From an uncultured Bacteroidales bacterium (GTDB taxonomy: Bacteria; Bacteroidota; Bacteroidia; Bacteroidales; UBA932), in contig CAMJHF010000002.1 of the NCBI GenBank assembly GCA_946405435.1, positions 124,001 to 188,000 of the forward strand: DNA of 64,000 bases. Reading direction: 5' to 3'. Under the pieces are notes generated by a model. That model was not told the origin of the DNA, searched no databases, and saw only the letters and a program-made list of their open reading frames with translations. Below are positions 26,685 through 36,669 of the stretch, in pieces (the stretch's first letter is position 1; the number at the start of each line of letters is the position of its first letter). A program made the position numbers and the translations under genes.

Positions 26685-27713
26685 TCAGTCTTTTACATTA
26701 GCCAATTGCTCGCGCACAAGGGACTCGATCTCGTCGCAGAGCTCGGGATTGTCGCGGAGCAGTTGCTTGACGGAGGCAAGGCCCTGGGCCAGTTTCTCGC
26801 CGTTGTAGCTGAACCATGAGCCGCTCTTGTGGATGATGTCCAGCTCGATGGCCAGGTCGGCTATTTCGGCAACATGGCTGATGCCCTCGCCATAAACGAT
26901 GTCGAATTCCGCCTTCTTGAAGGGGGGAGCCATCTTGTTCTTGACGACCTTCACGCGGGTGCGGTTGCCGGTGGCCTCGTCGCCATCCTTGAGCTGGGTG
27001 GTGCGGCGGACGTCGATGCGCACGGAAGCGTAGAACTTGAGGGCGTTGCCGCCGGTGGTGGTCTCGGGGTTTCCGAACATGATGCCTATCTTCTCACGCA
27101 GCTGGTTGATGAAGATGCAGCAGGTGTTGGTCTTGGAGATGTTGGCGGTGAGCTTGCGGAGAGCCTGGCTCATCAGGCGGGCCTGGAGGCCGACTTTGTT
27201 GTCTCCCATTTCCCCTTCGATTTCGGCCTTGGGGGTAAGTGCGGCGACAGAGTCGATGACGACAATGTCGATGGCGCCGCTGCGGATGAGGTTGTCGGCA
27301 ATCTCAAGAGCCTGCTCGCCGTTGTCGGGCTGGCTGATGAGGAGAGTTTCCAGATTCACTCCGAGAGCCTGGGCGTAACTGCGGTCGAATGCGTGCTCGG
27401 CATCGATCATAGCGGCTATTCCACCCATCTTCTGGGCCTCTGCGATTGCGTGGATGGCAAGGGTGGTCTTGCCGCTGGATTCCGGACCGTAGATTTCGAT
27501 TATTCGGCCGCGGGGGTAACCACCGATGCCCAGGGCATGGTCGAGGGCTACGGAGCCGCTCGGAATAACCTGGACGTCCCATTGTGGCTGATCTCCCAGC
27601 TTCATAATCGTTCCTTTTCCGAAATCTTTCTCGATCTTGTCGATCGTGGCCTGCAATGCCTTGAGTTTGGCGGCATTGACATCGGTGGCCTGTGTTTCAA
27701 TTTCTTTAGCCAT
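26685..27713 (-). CDS. recA: Recombinase A
   Basis: DNA strand-exchange protein and SOS co-protease. Complete at 342 residues: Walker [10 protein letters not shown], the DNA-binding loops around [18 protein letters not shown], Walker [13 protein letters not shown]. It has its own promoter (leader about 25 bases) and terminator, so it is a single-gene unit. recX is not next to it but lies 4 kb away (31206). No LexA box recognisable to me is present in the 60-base divergent region with rlmN. Confidence 0.98.
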   Translation of the reverse strand: MAKEIETQATDVNAAKLKALQATIDKIEKDFGKGTIMKLGDQPQWDVQVIPSGSVALDHALGIGGYPRGRIIEIYGPESSGKTTLAIHAIAEAQKMGGIAAMIDAEHAFDRSYAQALGVNLETLLISQPDNGEQALEIADNLIRSGAIDIVVIDSVAALTPKAEIEGEMGDNKVGLQARLMSQALRKLTANISKTNTCCIFINQLREKIGIMFGNPETTTGGNALKFYASVRIDVRRTTQLKDGDEATGNRTRVKVVKNKMAPPFKKAEFDIVYGEGISHVAEIADLAIELDIIHKSGSWFSYNGEKLAQGLASVKQLLRDNPELCDEIESLVREQLANVKD

Positions 27714-27740
27714 AACGTGTGGTTTTAATATTTACAATTA

Positions 27741-27748
27741 CAAATATA
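27741..27748 (-). promoter_or_regulatory. -7 promoter box of recA (TATATTTG)
   Basis: TAnnTTTG box 27 bases before the recA ATG; 13 bases from the divergent rlmN box. Confidence 0.8.
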
Positions 27749-27761
27749 AGAGAAAAATCCT

Positions 27762-27769
27762 TATTTTTG
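27762..27769 (+). promoter_or_regulatory. -7 promoter box of rlmN (TATTTTTG)
   Basis: TAnnTTTG box four bases before the GTG start of rlmN; leaderless transcript expected. Confidence 0.8.
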
Positions 27770-27773
27770 TATT

Positions 27774-28784
27774 GTGAAAACAAAGTTGCTCGGAAAAACT
27801 CCGGACGAGCTGGTCGCGGTTGCATCTGGCTGCGGGCTTAAGCCTTTTGTAGGAAGACAGCTTGCAGAGTGGCTCTATGTCAAAAGGGCTGCCGACTGGT
27901 CCCGGATGGGCAATATCTCCAATGCTGCCAAGACCAGGCTGCAGGAAGAGTATGAGCTCGGGACATCAGCTCCGGTGGGCAGTGCCCTTTCTTCGGACGG
28001 CACTGCAAAATATCTTTTCGATGTGGGAGAAGGCCGCTGCGTAGAGTCGGTAGTCATCCCGGACGAGGACAGGAAAACCCTGTGCGTAAGTTCCCAGGCC
28101 GGCTGCAAGATGGGCTGCAGGTTCTGCATGACCGGCCGCCAGGGCTGGCACGGCAACCTTGACGCGGCGGATATCCTTAACCAGTTCATCAGCATACCCG
28201 AGGCTTCCGAGCTTACGAATGCTGTCTTCATGGGGATGGGGGAGCCGCTGGACAATTACGAGGCCGTAGACCGCGCCATTCGCATACTCACGGCCGAAAA
28301 CGGCTTCGGCTGGAGCCCCAAGCGCATCACCCTGAGCACAATAGGTGTCGTGCCGGTGCTCAAGCGCTTCCTCGATGAGCATCGCTGCCATCTGGCGGTG
28401 AGCCTGCACAATCCTTTCCCGGAGGAACGCCTGGACATGATGCCCGTCCAGAAAGCGTGGCCTCTGGAGGAGGTCATCAATCTTATCCGGCAGTACGATT
28501 TTAGCGGACAGCGCCGGGTGAGCTTTGAATATACCATGTTTGCCGGTTGGAACGATGACAAGCGCCACGCCGACGCCCTTATCCGCCTTCTGGGGGGGCT
28601 GGAGTGCCGGGTGAACCTCATCCGTTTCCACAAGATTCCGGATTTCCCGTACGAGTGTGCGCCTGCCGTGCGGATGGAAGAGTTCAAGAACCGTCTAAAC
28701 AATCACGGAGTAATATGTACCATCAGAGCTTCACGGGGAGAGGATATCCTTGCCGCCTGCGGAATGCTTGCAGGGCAGCGGTAG
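27774..28784 (+). CDS. rlmN: Dual-specificity RNA methyltransferase RlmN
   Basis: Radical SAM enzyme making 2-methyladenosine in 23S rRNA (A2503) and tRNA (A37). 336 residues with SQAGCKMGCRFCMTG (cluster), NAVFMGMGEPLDNY, ITLSTIGVVP and the C-terminal methyl-carrier cysteine in GEDILAACGML. The start is GTG at 27774, chosen because it gives the usual N-terminus (KTKLLGKTPDEL) and directly follows the promoter box. Its last 70 bases overlap the start of the patatin gene. Confidence 0.95.
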   Translation: MKTKLLGKTPDELVAVASGCGLKPFVGRQLAEWLYVKRAADWSRMGNISNAAKTRLQEEYELGTSAPVGSALSSDGTAKYLFDVGEGRCVESVVIPDEDRKTLCVSSQAGCKMGCRFCMTGRQGWHGNLDAADILNQFISIPEASELTNAVFMGMGEPLDNYEAVDRAIRILTAENGFGWSPKRITLSTIGVVPVLKRFLDEHRCHLAVSLHNPFPEERLDMMPVQKAWPLEEVINLIRQYDFSGQRRVSFEYTMFAGWNDDKRHADALIRLLGGLECRVNLIRFHKIPDFPYECAPAVRMEEFKNRLNNHGVICTIRASRGEDILAACGMLAGQR

Positions 28785-31204
28785 CCTTTTTCGCCGCTTT
28801 CCTTGTCGTTTCTCCGGCATTCGGACAAGAGTACCCCAACGGACTGTCCATAGACAGCGTTGATCCGGCGGCGGACGCCGCCATCATATCCAAGATGCGT
28901 TCCAGGATGGATTCCATCCATATCAAGGAGCATCGTCCCGCCGTCGCCCTGGTGCTCAGCGGCGGAGGGGCCAAGGGCGCCGCACATGTCGGCGTGCTCA
29001 GATACCTCGAAGAGCAGGGCATTCCCATAGACATGGTTTGCGGTACCAGCATAGGCGGTCTCGTGGGCGGAATGACTGCCCTGGGCTACGATTCTATGTA
29101 TCTTGACTCCCTTTTCCGCCACCAGGACTGGAGCCGTATGCTCACGGACCGCATCGACCAGTCTTATTATTCCTATTCACGGAAACGCTACAAGGAAACC
29201 TACTCGCTGGCTATCCCTTTCCACTATGCCAAGAAGGATTTCCAGTCGCGCATAGACGACCAGATCCTGTATGTGGACGGAGGCAAGCATTCCGTCCTGG
29301 GCGAGAACAGTCTTGTCAGTTCGCTGCCCTCCGGCTATGTCTACGGATTCAATGTCAACAACTTGCTCTCCAGCGTGTCGGTCGGCTACCAGGACGCCAT
29401 GTCATTCGCAGACCTGCCCATACCGTTTTTCTGCGTCGCTGCCGACATCGTGAGCCTCAAGGCCAAGAACTGGTCGTCCGGCTCGCTCAAGGACGCCATG
29501 CGCTCGACCATGAGCATCCCCGGACTGTTCAAGCCCGTGCGCTACAGGGGCACAATCCTGGTTGACGGCGGAGTGCGCAACAACTTCCCGGTGGATATCG
29601 CGAGGGCCATGGGCGCCGACATCGTGATAGGTGTGGACCTTTCCGACCTCAATCTTACATATTCGCAGGTCAACAACCTGGGCGATATACTGATGCAGTT
29701 CATCGACATGCTCGGCAAGACCACGTTCGACAAGAATGTAGGCGAGGCCGACGTGTTCATCAAGCCTGTGCTGTCCGAGTACAACATGCTGAGTTTCACT
29801 CCGGACGCTATCGACACCATGATCGACCGCGGTTATGCGGCAGCCAGCCGCAAGGCCGAGGAACTGGCGGAGATAAAAGAACTCACCAAGGGTGCCGACA
29901 TGTCCCTTCAGTCTCCCCGGGCCACGGACATCGGGCAGGAGGCGGTCCCTGTTTATTCCATCGAATTCACGGGCCTTACCAATTCCGAGTCCAGGATGCT
30001 CCATCGCAAGATCAAACTCAAGGCGGGAGACAGCGTGACCAAAGATGAAATGCAGCGCGTGATGTCCCTCATCCAGGCGACCGGCTGCTTCTCTTCGGTG
30101 ACTTACAATATCCTTGGCCACGAGGCCCCGTACCGCCTTGTCATCAATTGCGTCAAAGGCCCCCGCGACCAGTTCGGCATGGGGGTGCGCCTCGACACCG
30201 AGGAGTGGCCTTCCTTCATTTTCAACGTCGGGCTTAACGCTCACAAGCTGAGCGGCGTCAAACTGGACCTGGACGCCAAGATCGGGCGCAACCAGATGTT
30301 TTCGGTCCGTTCCGCACTTGACGTATCCTGGCTTCCTACCTTGAATCTGGACGCCACCCTTAGGAATGTGTCTTCGACCCTCATCACCGACCTTGGCGAG
30401 GTCGGCAACGAAGCCCGCTGGTGGGGACATGCCGAGAGGCTGTATCTGTCCAACATCAGCTGGACGAGCGTGGACATAAAGGCCGGAGTCCAGCTCCGGC
30501 AGTTTTTCCTGCCTTACGGCACTGCCTATGGAGCATCCATATATTCAATGGATTATCTGCTTACGAGGGGCGGCTATCTGGGCTATTTCGCCAACGGAAC
30601 CGTGTACACTTACGACAGGTCGAATTACCCGTCCCGGGGCGTAGATCTCAATTTCGGGTATGAGAACGATTTCCGCAAGCTGAAGAGCACCAGCTTCTCT
30701 CCGCTCCGTACGGCCTATCTTAACTTCACCTCCGTGGTCCCGATGGGAAAGCACTTTGCGCTGGTCCCCGACCTGCACATGAGGGCCCTGTTCGGCAACC
30801 CTGAAAAGCCAAGTCACGATAAGTCTCCGGACCTGACATACTCGCTCGCGCACCAGAATTATGTGGGCGGCATGCTGGCTAACCGATATATACCCGGGCA
30901 GATTCCCTTCATTGGTTTCGGAGACGTCTACCAGGCCGATCCGTACGTTGCCGTGCTAGGCCTGGGGCTTCGCGCCCAGATAGGCAGGAACCTGTTCCTC
31001 ACGGCCTCCGGCGCTTATTTCCGGGAGGAGGAGAATCTCTCCGGATTCCTGGATACGTTGCTTCCCACATTATGGGGCGCAGGTTTCGAGATAGGATACA
31101 ATACTCCGATAGGTCCCATAAAGGTCGTCACCAGCTGGTCAGACCGTTTCCATGACTGGAAGCGCGACCTCGGCCTCTACGTTTCTTTCGGATTCGACTT
31201 CTGA
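28715..31204 (+). CDS. Patatin-like phospholipase fused to POTRA and outer-membrane barrel
   Basis: 829 residues, exported (hydrophobic span AAVAFFAAFLVVSPAFGQ after a basic N-terminus). Patatin domain: oxyanion loop LSGGGAKGAAH (about residue 80), nucleophile Ser in GTSIGG (about 110), catalytic Asp in VDGGVRNNFP (about 285). A POTRA-like domain follows (VYSIEFTGLTNSE to about 490), then a BamA/Omp85-type barrel to the C-terminal strand LYVSFGFDF. This is the layout of type Vd secretion proteins (PlpD, FplA): the barrel presents the lipase at the surface. The start at 28715 lies inside rlmN; the signal peptide supports it. Confidence 0.9.
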   Translation: MYHQSFTGRGYPCRLRNACRAAVAFFAAFLVVSPAFGQEYPNGLSIDSVDPAADAAIISKMRSRMDSIHIKEHRPAVALVLSGGGAKGAAHVGVLRYLEEQGIPIDMVCGTSIGGLVGGMTALGYDSMYLDSLFRHQDWSRMLTDRIDQSYYSYSRKRYKETYSLAIPFHYAKKDFQSRIDDQILYVDGGKHSVLGENSLVSSLPSGYVYGFNVNNLLSSVSVGYQDAMSFADLPIPFFCVAADIVSLKAKNWSSGSLKDAMRSTMSIPGLFKPVRYRGTILVDGGVRNNFPVDIARAMGADIVIGVDLSDLNLTYSQVNNLGDILMQFIDMLGKTTFDKNVGEADVFIKPVLSEYNMLSFTPDAIDTMIDRGYAAASRKAEELAEIKELTKGADMSLQSPRATDIGQEAVPVYSIEFTGLTNSESRMLHRKIKLKAGDSVTKDEMQRVMSLIQATGCFSSVTYNILGHEAPYRLVINCVKGPRDQFGMGVRLDTEEWPSFIFNVGLNAHKLSGVKLDLDAKIGRNQMFSVRSALDVSWLPTLNLDATLRNVSSTLITDLGEVGNEARWWGHAERLYLSNISWTSVDIKAGVQLRQFFLPYGTAYGASIYSMDYLLTRGGYLGYFANGTVYTYDRSNYPSRGVDLNFGYENDFRKLKSTSFSPLRTAYLNFTSVVPMGKHFALVPDLHMRALFGNPEKPSHDKSPDLTYSLAHQNYVGGMLANRYIPGQIPFIGFGDVYQADPYVAVLGLGLRAQIGRNLFLTASGAYFREEENLSGFLDTLLPTLWGAGFEIGYNTPIGPIKVVTSWSDRFHDWKRDLGLYVSFGFDF

Positions 31205-31205
31205 T

Positions 31206-31658
31206 ATGGATGAAAAGCAGAAAAAGGTTCTGAACCGCCTGGAAGCGATGTGTTCCCGAAGGGAATACTGCAGGAAGGACATATGCGAAAAAGCCCTCAA
31301 GGCCCTGGACGGCGACGCCCGGGCGGCACAGGAGATTCTGGACTCCCTTGCCGGTAACCGGTTCGTCGACGACGGGCGTTATGCCGGAGCTTTTGCCCGC
31401 GAAAAGGCGCAGCTGGACGGATGGGGGCCTCACAAGATTCGCCATGCTCTGAGGGCAAAGGGGATAGAGCCGTCTCTCATAGAGGAAGCGATAGGGACCG
31501 TCGATATTCAGGAATCGGCGCAGAAACTGGATAAGCTTCTGCAGGCCAAAGCCCGCAGCCTTGAGGGAGATCCTCAGAGAAAACTGAAACTTATTAAATT
31601 TGCGCTTTCGCGCGGATATGATTATGACCAGGTCCGAGACCATATTTCTCTATACTGA
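31206..31658 (+). CDS. recX: Regulatory protein RecX
   Basis: 150 residues of alpha-helical RecX three-helix repeats: [52 protein letters not shown] (the highly conserved second repeat) and [16 protein letters not shown]. It limits RecA filament growth. It is not adjacent to recA but lies one base after the patatin gene; its 3' end overlaps rnhA by 35 bases. Confidence 0.9.
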   Translation: MDEKQKKVLNRLEAMCSRREYCRKDICEKALKALDGDARAAQEILDSLAGNRFVDDGRYAGAFAREKAQLDGWGPHKIRHALRAKGIEPSLIEEAIGTVDIQESAQKLDKLLQAKARSLEGDPQRKLKLIKFALSRGYDYDQVRDHISLY

Positions 31659-32115
31659 CGGCGCAGCCAGCGGCAATCCCGGACCCGGCGGATGGGGAGC
31701 AGTCCTGCGCTGCGGCGATCTCAGGAAGGAGATGAGCGGAGGCTTCGCCCTTACCACAAACAACCGCATGGAACTGCTGGCGGTGATAAAGGGGCTCGAG
31801 GCCATCCGCTGGGAGGGTGCAAACGTCGAAGTCTGGAGCGATTCGCAGTACGTTGTGAATACCCTTACCCAAGGGTGGAAACGCAAGAAAAACGGCGACC
31901 TCTGGGCCCGGTACGATGCTGTATCCGCCGGATTCAACATCAGGTTCCACTGGCTCAAGGGCCATGCCGGCCACCCCGAAAATGAACGATGTGACAGGCT
32001 TGCCGTGGCGGCATATTCCGTGCCGGGGCTTCCTGCCGACGAAGGATATATAAATACTTTAACAGATACATTGTATGCAAAAGAAGAGACCAATAGTGGG
32101 AATAACCCAGGGTGA
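31624..32115 (+). CDS. rnhA: Ribonuclease HI
   Basis: Cuts the RNA strand of RNA/DNA hybrids. About 163 residues, with the four metal-binding acids in place: D in [18 protein letters not shown] in [15 protein letters not shown] in [10 protein letters not shown] in NERCDRLA. Start is ATG 31624 ([13 protein letters not shown]); ATG 31618 is an alternative. It overlaps recX by 35 bases and runs 41 bases into pdxA, so its last 13 residues are coded by DNA shared with pdxA. Confidence 0.95.
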   Translation: MTRSETIFLYTDGAASGNPGPGGWGAVLRCGDLRKEMSGGFALTTNNRMELLAVIKGLEAIRWEGANVEVWSDSQYVVNTLTQGWKRKKNGDLWARYDAVSAGFNIRFHWLKGHAGHPENERCDRLAVAAYSVPGLPADEGYINTLTDTLYAKEETNSGNNPG

Positions 32116-33166
32116 CTCAAACGGAATAGGATATGAGGTCATCATAAAAGCGATATCGGATCCAAGGGTGCTGGAGTTCTTCACTCCGGTGGTCTATGGA
32201 TCTTCCAAACTCTTCGGTTTTTACCGCAAGACGATTCCGGAAATAGAGCAGATGGACACCAACGTCATCACATCCGCTTCCGATGCCAAGCCAAAGCGGA
32301 TCAATATCCTCAACTGCCTGCCTGACAATGTGTATGCAGAGCCAGGACAGGCCACTCCGGAGTCGGCCAAAGCCGCCATCACGGCTCTTGACAAGGCCGT
32401 GCAGGACATCAAGGCAGGGCTTATCGACGTGCTTGTGACCGGCCCTATCAACAAGAAGGCAATGTCGGGGCAGGGCTTCGGCTTCCCCGGGCACACTGAG
32501 TATCTTCAGCAGCAGTTCGGCGTGAAGGACGTTACCATGCTTATGACCAGCCATCGGCTCCGCCTTGGCGTGGTGACCGGCCACATCCCCCTCAAGGAAG
32601 TCCCCGGCTCCATTTCCAAGGACAAAATCGTGAGCAAACTCCGTCTCATGAACCAGTCCCTCAAAGAGGATTTCTGCATTGACCAGCCTCGCATTGCGGT
32701 GCTCAGCCTCAATCCCCACAGCGGTGACGGCGGCCTGCTCGGGACGGAAGAACAGGACATTATCATCCCGGCCGTGGCTGAGGCTACCGCCGAGGGCATC
32801 CTTGCCTTTGGGCCTTTCAGTCCGGACGGATTCTTCGGACTTGGCCACTATGAGCGTTTCGACGCCACCCTCGCTATGTACCACGACCAGGGTCTGGCTC
32901 CGTTCAAAGCCCTGTCCTTCGAGGACGGCGTCAATTACACGGCCGGCCTTCCTATCGTGAGGACTTCTCCCGACCACGGAACCGCATACGATATGGCCGG
33001 ACACGACGAGGCCGATCCCCAGTCCATGCGCTCGGCCATCTTTACCGCCATCGACATCTTCAATGCAAAAGCAGAATATGCCGCATTGCAGGACGGAAAG
33101 ATGGAGGAAAGACATTTGGAAGGATCAGAGCGCAGGGAACGCTCCGGAAGACCGCAGATAGCATGA
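32075..33166 (+). CDS. pdxA: 4-hydroxythreonine-4-phosphate dehydrogenase PdxA
   Basis: NAD-dependent step of the DXP-dependent vitamin B6 pathway. Complete: N-terminal [13 protein letters not shown], the metal-binding histidines in [24 protein letters not shown] and [13 protein letters not shown], and the C-terminal [14 protein letters not shown]. 363 residues. The ATG lies within rnhA. pdxJ is not in this window. Confidence 0.95.
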   Translation: MQKKRPIVGITQGDSNGIGYEVIIKAISDPRVLEFFTPVVYGSSKLFGFYRKTIPEIEQMDTNVITSASDAKPKRINILNCLPDNVYAEPGQATPESAKAAITALDKAVQDIKAGLIDVLVTGPINKKAMSGQGFGFPGHTEYLQQQFGVKDVTMLMTSHRLRLGVVTGHIPLKEVPGSISKDKIVSKLRLMNQSLKEDFCIDQPRIAVLSLNPHSGDGGLLGTEEQDIIIPAVAEATAEGILAFGPFSPDGFFGLGHYERFDATLAMYHDQGLAPFKALSFEDGVNYTAGLPIVRTSPDHGTAYDMAGHDEADPQSMRSAIFTAIDIFNAKAEYAALQDGKMEERHLEGSERRERSGRPQIA

Positions 33167-33170
33167 CGGC

Positions 33171-33917
33171 ATGAGGCGTCTGCTGCTTGTCATCCTCTGC
33201 TTCCTGCCTTTCATGCCTGCCGGCGCGCAGTATTCCGGCAGTTTCAAAGCCACGGGCCTGATAGCGCCGGCAGTTCTGGCCGGCGCGGGGCTTGGCATAC
33301 ATTATCTGGGACATGACGCCGTCGAGATTCCCGTGAGGAACTGGGTTCAGCAGGATTTCAGAAAAGGCGCTCCGCATCACGATATAGGTTCGTGGGTGCA
33401 GTATGCGCCGACGGCCATGCACCTGACGCTCGGCCTTGCCGGCGTGCAGTCGCGCCACTCATTTGCAGACCGGGCTGTCGAATCCGGCATCGCCCATCTG
33501 TCCGCCCTTGCCCTGAGCCGCATCCCAAAGCTCATCTTCCATTCCCTAAGGCCCGACGGGGGAGACTACAAGTCCTTTCCTTCCGGTCATTCCATACTGG
33601 CTTTCACGGGCGCTGAACTGGTGAGGGCCGATTATGGTGCAGGATGGGCCGCCGGAGCTTATGCCGCAGCGGTTTTCGTGGGGGCGGACCGCATCTATGC
33701 CGACAGGCACTGGCTGGGGGACATACTGGCCGGTGCAGGACTTGGCATACTGTCGGCCAGGATCGGAGTGTGGCTTCTGGAGCCTGTGAAGGATCTGTTC
33801 AATATCCCGGACACATCATGGGACGGTCTGGGCGGCGGACGGGTTCAGGTAACGATAGTTCCCCTCGCCGATCCTTTCGCGCATACATATGCAGCTTCAA
33901 TCGGGCTTGTTTTCTGA
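33171..33917 (+). CDS. Secreted or membrane PAP2-family phosphatase
   Basis: 248 residues with a signal-like N-terminus (LLLVILCFLPFMPAGAQ). PAP2 motifs: KLIFHSLRP, SFPSGHSILAF and DRIYADRHWLGD, so both catalytic histidines and the Asp are present. Unlike the PAP2 protein at 18 kb it looks secreted, with a hydrophobic core (GAGWAAGAYAAAVFVGA) and a C-terminal tail with beta character ending IGLVF, as in Bacteroidetes outer-membrane-associated PAP2 proteins. Four bases after pdxA. Convergent 21-base overlap with the M64 gene. Confidence 0.82.
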   Translation: MRRLLLVILCFLPFMPAGAQYSGSFKATGLIAPAVLAGAGLGIHYLGHDAVEIPVRNWVQQDFRKGAPHHDIGSWVQYAPTAMHLTLGLAGVQSRHSFADRAVESGIAHLSALALSRIPKLIFHSLRPDGGDYKSFPSGHSILAFTGAELVRADYGAGWAAGAYAAAVFVGADRIYADRHWLGDILAGAGLGILSARIGVWLLEPVKDLFNIPDTSWDGLGGGRVQVTIVPLADPFAHTYAASIGLVF

Positions 33918-35126
33918 GTCCGGATCGGTGTAGAAACGTATCATCCGTTCTATCGCCCGCCGGCATACGGGGCAGAACTCCCTGGCGGAGTTGGTCTTCA
34001 TCCGGCAGTCCCCGCACCCTCGCCAGACACCTTTGCTCATGTATCCTCCGCCTTCGTGGAGCGACACGCCCTGGCGTCCGAGCATGTCTTCCCATTTGCT
34101 CCCGAAATCAAACATCGTGGTGATGTTGGGCTCCCACGGCTCGATGTCGGGAAAGTAGTAATTGCTGTACTGGTCGTCGTAGTAGTATTCATCGGCGAGA
34201 CCAGCGAAGCTGTGGCCGAATTCGTGGACCACGACGGGCCGGAACTGCTGGTGGTGGGCGGCCGTAAGGGCATAGGAATTATATATGCCACCTCCTCCGT
34301 AAGTGCTTGTGTTGGCGAGGATTATTATATGTTCGTACGGCACCCCGGCAAGGGCGTCGTGAAGATCCTTGAGGTGCAGGGTGGTGAGGTAGCGGGAAGA
34401 ATAGAAAGTATCGAAGGAGGAGTGCAGGGGAGTGTCTTTCCAATCACCGCCGCCCGGCACGCTGACTCCGCTTTGGGCGGATTCCAGCATTACAGCCCTG
34501 AAATTGAAACGCTCTTTCATGCTCCTGAAAGGCTCATGTGAGAAGATGGCCCTTACTGTCTCGGAAGCGTCTTTATGGAACAAGTCAGATTCGGATGCCG
34601 TGTATCCTTCCGCCACTATCGCCACGTCGATGCACCTGTCCGAAGAGCCGCCGATGTAGATGTCTCTGCATTCAGCTCTTCCGCATGCTGGCCGTATCAG
34701 TATGTCGGCCGGATCGACGGCATGCGTCAGGCTTGCCGTGATCCTGCCCCGGGAATCGTAGAGTTCGACTGTAACCTCGGACTGTTTGTCGGGCATGGGG
34801 AGAAGAAAAACATTCTGGAAGCTGCGCCTCAGTCTTGTAGCCTCCTCGGTATTCTGCCATTCCTGGAATAAAGTGCTGAACGACAGGCGGTAAAGAGTGT
34901 CGCCCTCATGCGAGCGAAGCATAATCTGGCCGTTTCCTTTGAGAGGAATGTCTTTCATGTGTGAACGCCGGCCCGCCCAGCCGTCAAGGACGCGCATTTC
35001 ATCGAGCGCGATGTGTGCCTCGGAGCAGTTGCCGCTGAAGCAGTAGTCGAGGCGGAGGGTTCTCGACTGCGGAGATGCATAAACTGCGGAGAGAAGCAGT
35101 ACTAGGATAAGAATAATTCTTTTCAT
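33897..35126 (-). CDS. Secreted M64-family (IgA peptidase-like) metalloprotease
   Basis: 409 residues with signal peptide (KRIILILVLLLSAVYASPQS). The zinc site HEFGHSFAGLADEY (about residue 299) is the M64 form of HExxH with the third ligand Asp/Glu following. The phrases SSDRCIDVAIVAEGYT and FNFRAVMLESAQSGVS match M64 proteins of Bacteroides. The C-terminus carries a CxxC pair set (GCGDCRMK and FCPVCRRAIERM), usual in this family. Targets may be host or mucosal proteins, which is inference. Promoter box six bases before the ATG. Confidence 0.87.
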   Translation of the reverse strand: MKRIILILVLLLSAVYASPQSRTLRLDYCFSGNCSEAHIALDEMRVLDGWAGRRSHMKDIPLKGNGQIMLRSHEGDTLYRLSFSTLFQEWQNTEEATRLRRSFQNVFLLPMPDKQSEVTVELYDSRGRITASLTHAVDPADILIRPACGRAECRDIYIGGSSDRCIDVAIVAEGYTASESDLFHKDASETVRAIFSHEPFRSMKERFNFRAVMLESAQSGVSVPGGGDWKDTPLHSSFDTFYSSRYLTTLHLKDLHDALAGVPYEHIIILANTSTYGGGGIYNSYALTAAHHQQFRPVVVHEFGHSFAGLADEYYYDDQYSNYYFPDIEPWEPNITTMFDFGSKWEDMLGRQGVSLHEGGGYMSKGVWRGCGDCRMKTNSAREFCPVCRRAIERMIRFYTDPDSENKPD

Positions 35127-35132
35127 CGATGG

Positions 35133-35140
35133 CAAAAATA
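35133..35140 (-). promoter_or_regulatory. -7 promoter box of the M64 peptidase (TATTTTTG)
   Basis: TAnnTTTG box six bases before the ATG at 35126; 13 bases from the divergent glnA box. Confidence 0.75.
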
Positions 35141-35153
35141 CGATTTTTATAAG

Positions 35154-35161
35154 TAACTTTG
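35154..35161 (+). promoter_or_regulatory. -7 promoter box of glutamine synthetase (TAACTTTG)
   Basis: TAnnTTTG box 29 bases before ATG 35191. Confidence 0.8.
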
Positions 35162-35190
35162 TAAGGTTTAATAAATAACAGTCCAACCAC

Positions 35191-36609
35191 ATGATAATGA
35201 ACGTAGGAAGCAAAGCGGAACTTGTCCGCTATTGTATTGACAATCAAATAGAAATCCTTAATTTTCACTACTGCGGATGGGATGGCCGCCTGAAAACCCT
35301 CAATTTTGTCGTAAGGGACGAGGAGCATCTTCTGAATATACTGGAGGCCGGCGAGAGGGTGGACGGATCCAGCCTTTTCCCGTTCGTGGAGGCCGGGAAA
35401 AGCGACCTTTACGTCATCCCTCGCTACAAGACAGCTTTCCGGGATCCTCTGGCAAGCGTCCCGACCGTAGGTGTCCTGTGTTCTTTCTTCAACCGTGACG
35501 GACAGCCGTTCGAGAGCTCTCCGGAGTTCGTGCTCCGCAAAGCCCACGAGGTGTTCAGGCGCAATACGGGCCTTGACATGCAGACCATGGGAGAGCTTGA
35601 ATACTACATAATCGCCGAGGATGACGGCATGTATCCAGTGGCCGACCAGCGCGGCTACCATGAAAGCGAGCCTTTCAACAAGTTCGCCGAATTCAGGGTG
35701 GATGCGGTCCGCATGATCACGCAGGTGGGAGGAATGGTCAAGTACGCCCACAGCGAGGTGGGCAATTTCCGCCTGCACGGCAATATATACGAGCAGAACG
35801 AGATAGAGTTCCTTCCCGTGGACATAGAGGACGCCGCTGACCAGCTTGTGCTCGCCAAGTGGATCATGCGCCGGCTTGCCGGCAAGAGGGGCCTCACCAT
35901 CACATTCGCTCCCAAGATCACCGCCGGCAAGGCAGGCTCCGGAATGCATGTACACTGCAAGTTCACCAAAGAAGGCAAAAGCGTCATGATTCAGGACGGG
36001 GACATAACGGACACCGTCCGCCGTGCTATTGCAGGATTCATGGATGCGGGAACCTCCCTGACCGCCTTCGGCAACCCGCATCCGCTGGCATTCATGCGCC
36101 TTGTGCCCAACCAGGAAGCCCCGACTTCACTCTGCTGGTCCCATTCAAACCGCAGCGCCCTTGTGAGAGTGCCTCTGGGCTGGACCGGCAAAACCGACAT
36201 GGCCGCGGTATGCAACCCCGGCGAAAGCTCTCTCTGCAAGGACTTCTCCGACAAGGCTACCTTCGAATGGCGCGCCTCTGACGGTACGGCCAATACTTAT
36301 CTGCTCATGGCAGCCCTGTGCGTGGCTGCCCGCCATGGCTTCGAGATGCCCGACGCCCTGGATGTCGCTCGCCGGACTTACGTCGGCCTGGGAGTGGATG
36401 TACATGCCGCAGGCAACAGCGAGCTCCGTTCTTCGCTGGAGCAGCTTCCGGGCTCGTGCGACCAGGCGGCCGATGAACTGGAAAAAGACCGTTCCATATA
36501 TACGGCCGAAGGAGTCTTCCAGGATTCAATGCTGGATTATCTGATAAAAACCCTGCGCTCATTTACGCACGAAGACTGCGACATCAAGGAGAATCTACAT
36601 ATAGCGTAG
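35191..36609 (+). CDS. glnA: Glutamine synthetase, type I-like
   Basis: ATP-dependent glutamine synthesis from glutamate and ammonia. 472 residues, the size of GS-I. N-terminal beta-grasp domain with RVDGSSLFPFVEAGKSDLY, metal-binding glutamates in GELEYYI and HGNIYEQNEIEFLP, GSGMHVHCK, and NRSALVRVPLG for the substrate site. The loop that carries the adenylylation Tyr in enterobacterial GS-I (NLYDLPPEE) reads SLEQLPGSCDQ here, without Tyr, so control by adenylylation is unlikely. ATG 35197 (MNVGSK) is an alternative start. No amt or glnB gene is nearby. Confidence 0.92.
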   Translation: MIMNVGSKAELVRYCIDNQIEILNFHYCGWDGRLKTLNFVVRDEEHLLNILEAGERVDGSSLFPFVEAGKSDLYVIPRYKTAFRDPLASVPTVGVLCSFFNRDGQPFESSPEFVLRKAHEVFRRNTGLDMQTMGELEYYIIAEDDGMYPVADQRGYHESEPFNKFAEFRVDAVRMITQVGGMVKYAHSEVGNFRLHGNIYEQNEIEFLPVDIEDAADQLVLAKWIMRRLAGKRGLTITFAPKITAGKAGSGMHVHCKFTKEGKSVMIQDGDITDTVRRAIAGFMDAGTSLTAFGNPHPLAFMRLVPNQEAPTSLCWSHSNRSALVRVPLGWTGKTDMAAVCNPGESSLCKDFSDKATFEWRASDGTANTYLLMAALCVAARHGFEMPDALDVARRTYVGLGVDVHAAGNSELRSSLEQLPGSCDQAADELEKDRSIYTAEGVFQDSMLDYLIKTLRSFTHEDCDIKENLHIA

Positions 36610-36637
36610 AACAGATTGTTATTGTGGAAATTTGTGC

Positions 36638-36645
36638 TATCTTTG
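36638..36645 (+). promoter_or_regulatory. -7 promoter box of the exopolysaccharide block (TATCTTTG)
   Basis: TAnnTTTG box with TTG at 36616-36618 as a -33 candidate (19-base spacing); leader about 20 bases before ATG 36670. Confidence 0.85.
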
Positions 36646-36669
36646 CACGATTATGCACTTGTTAGCAAT

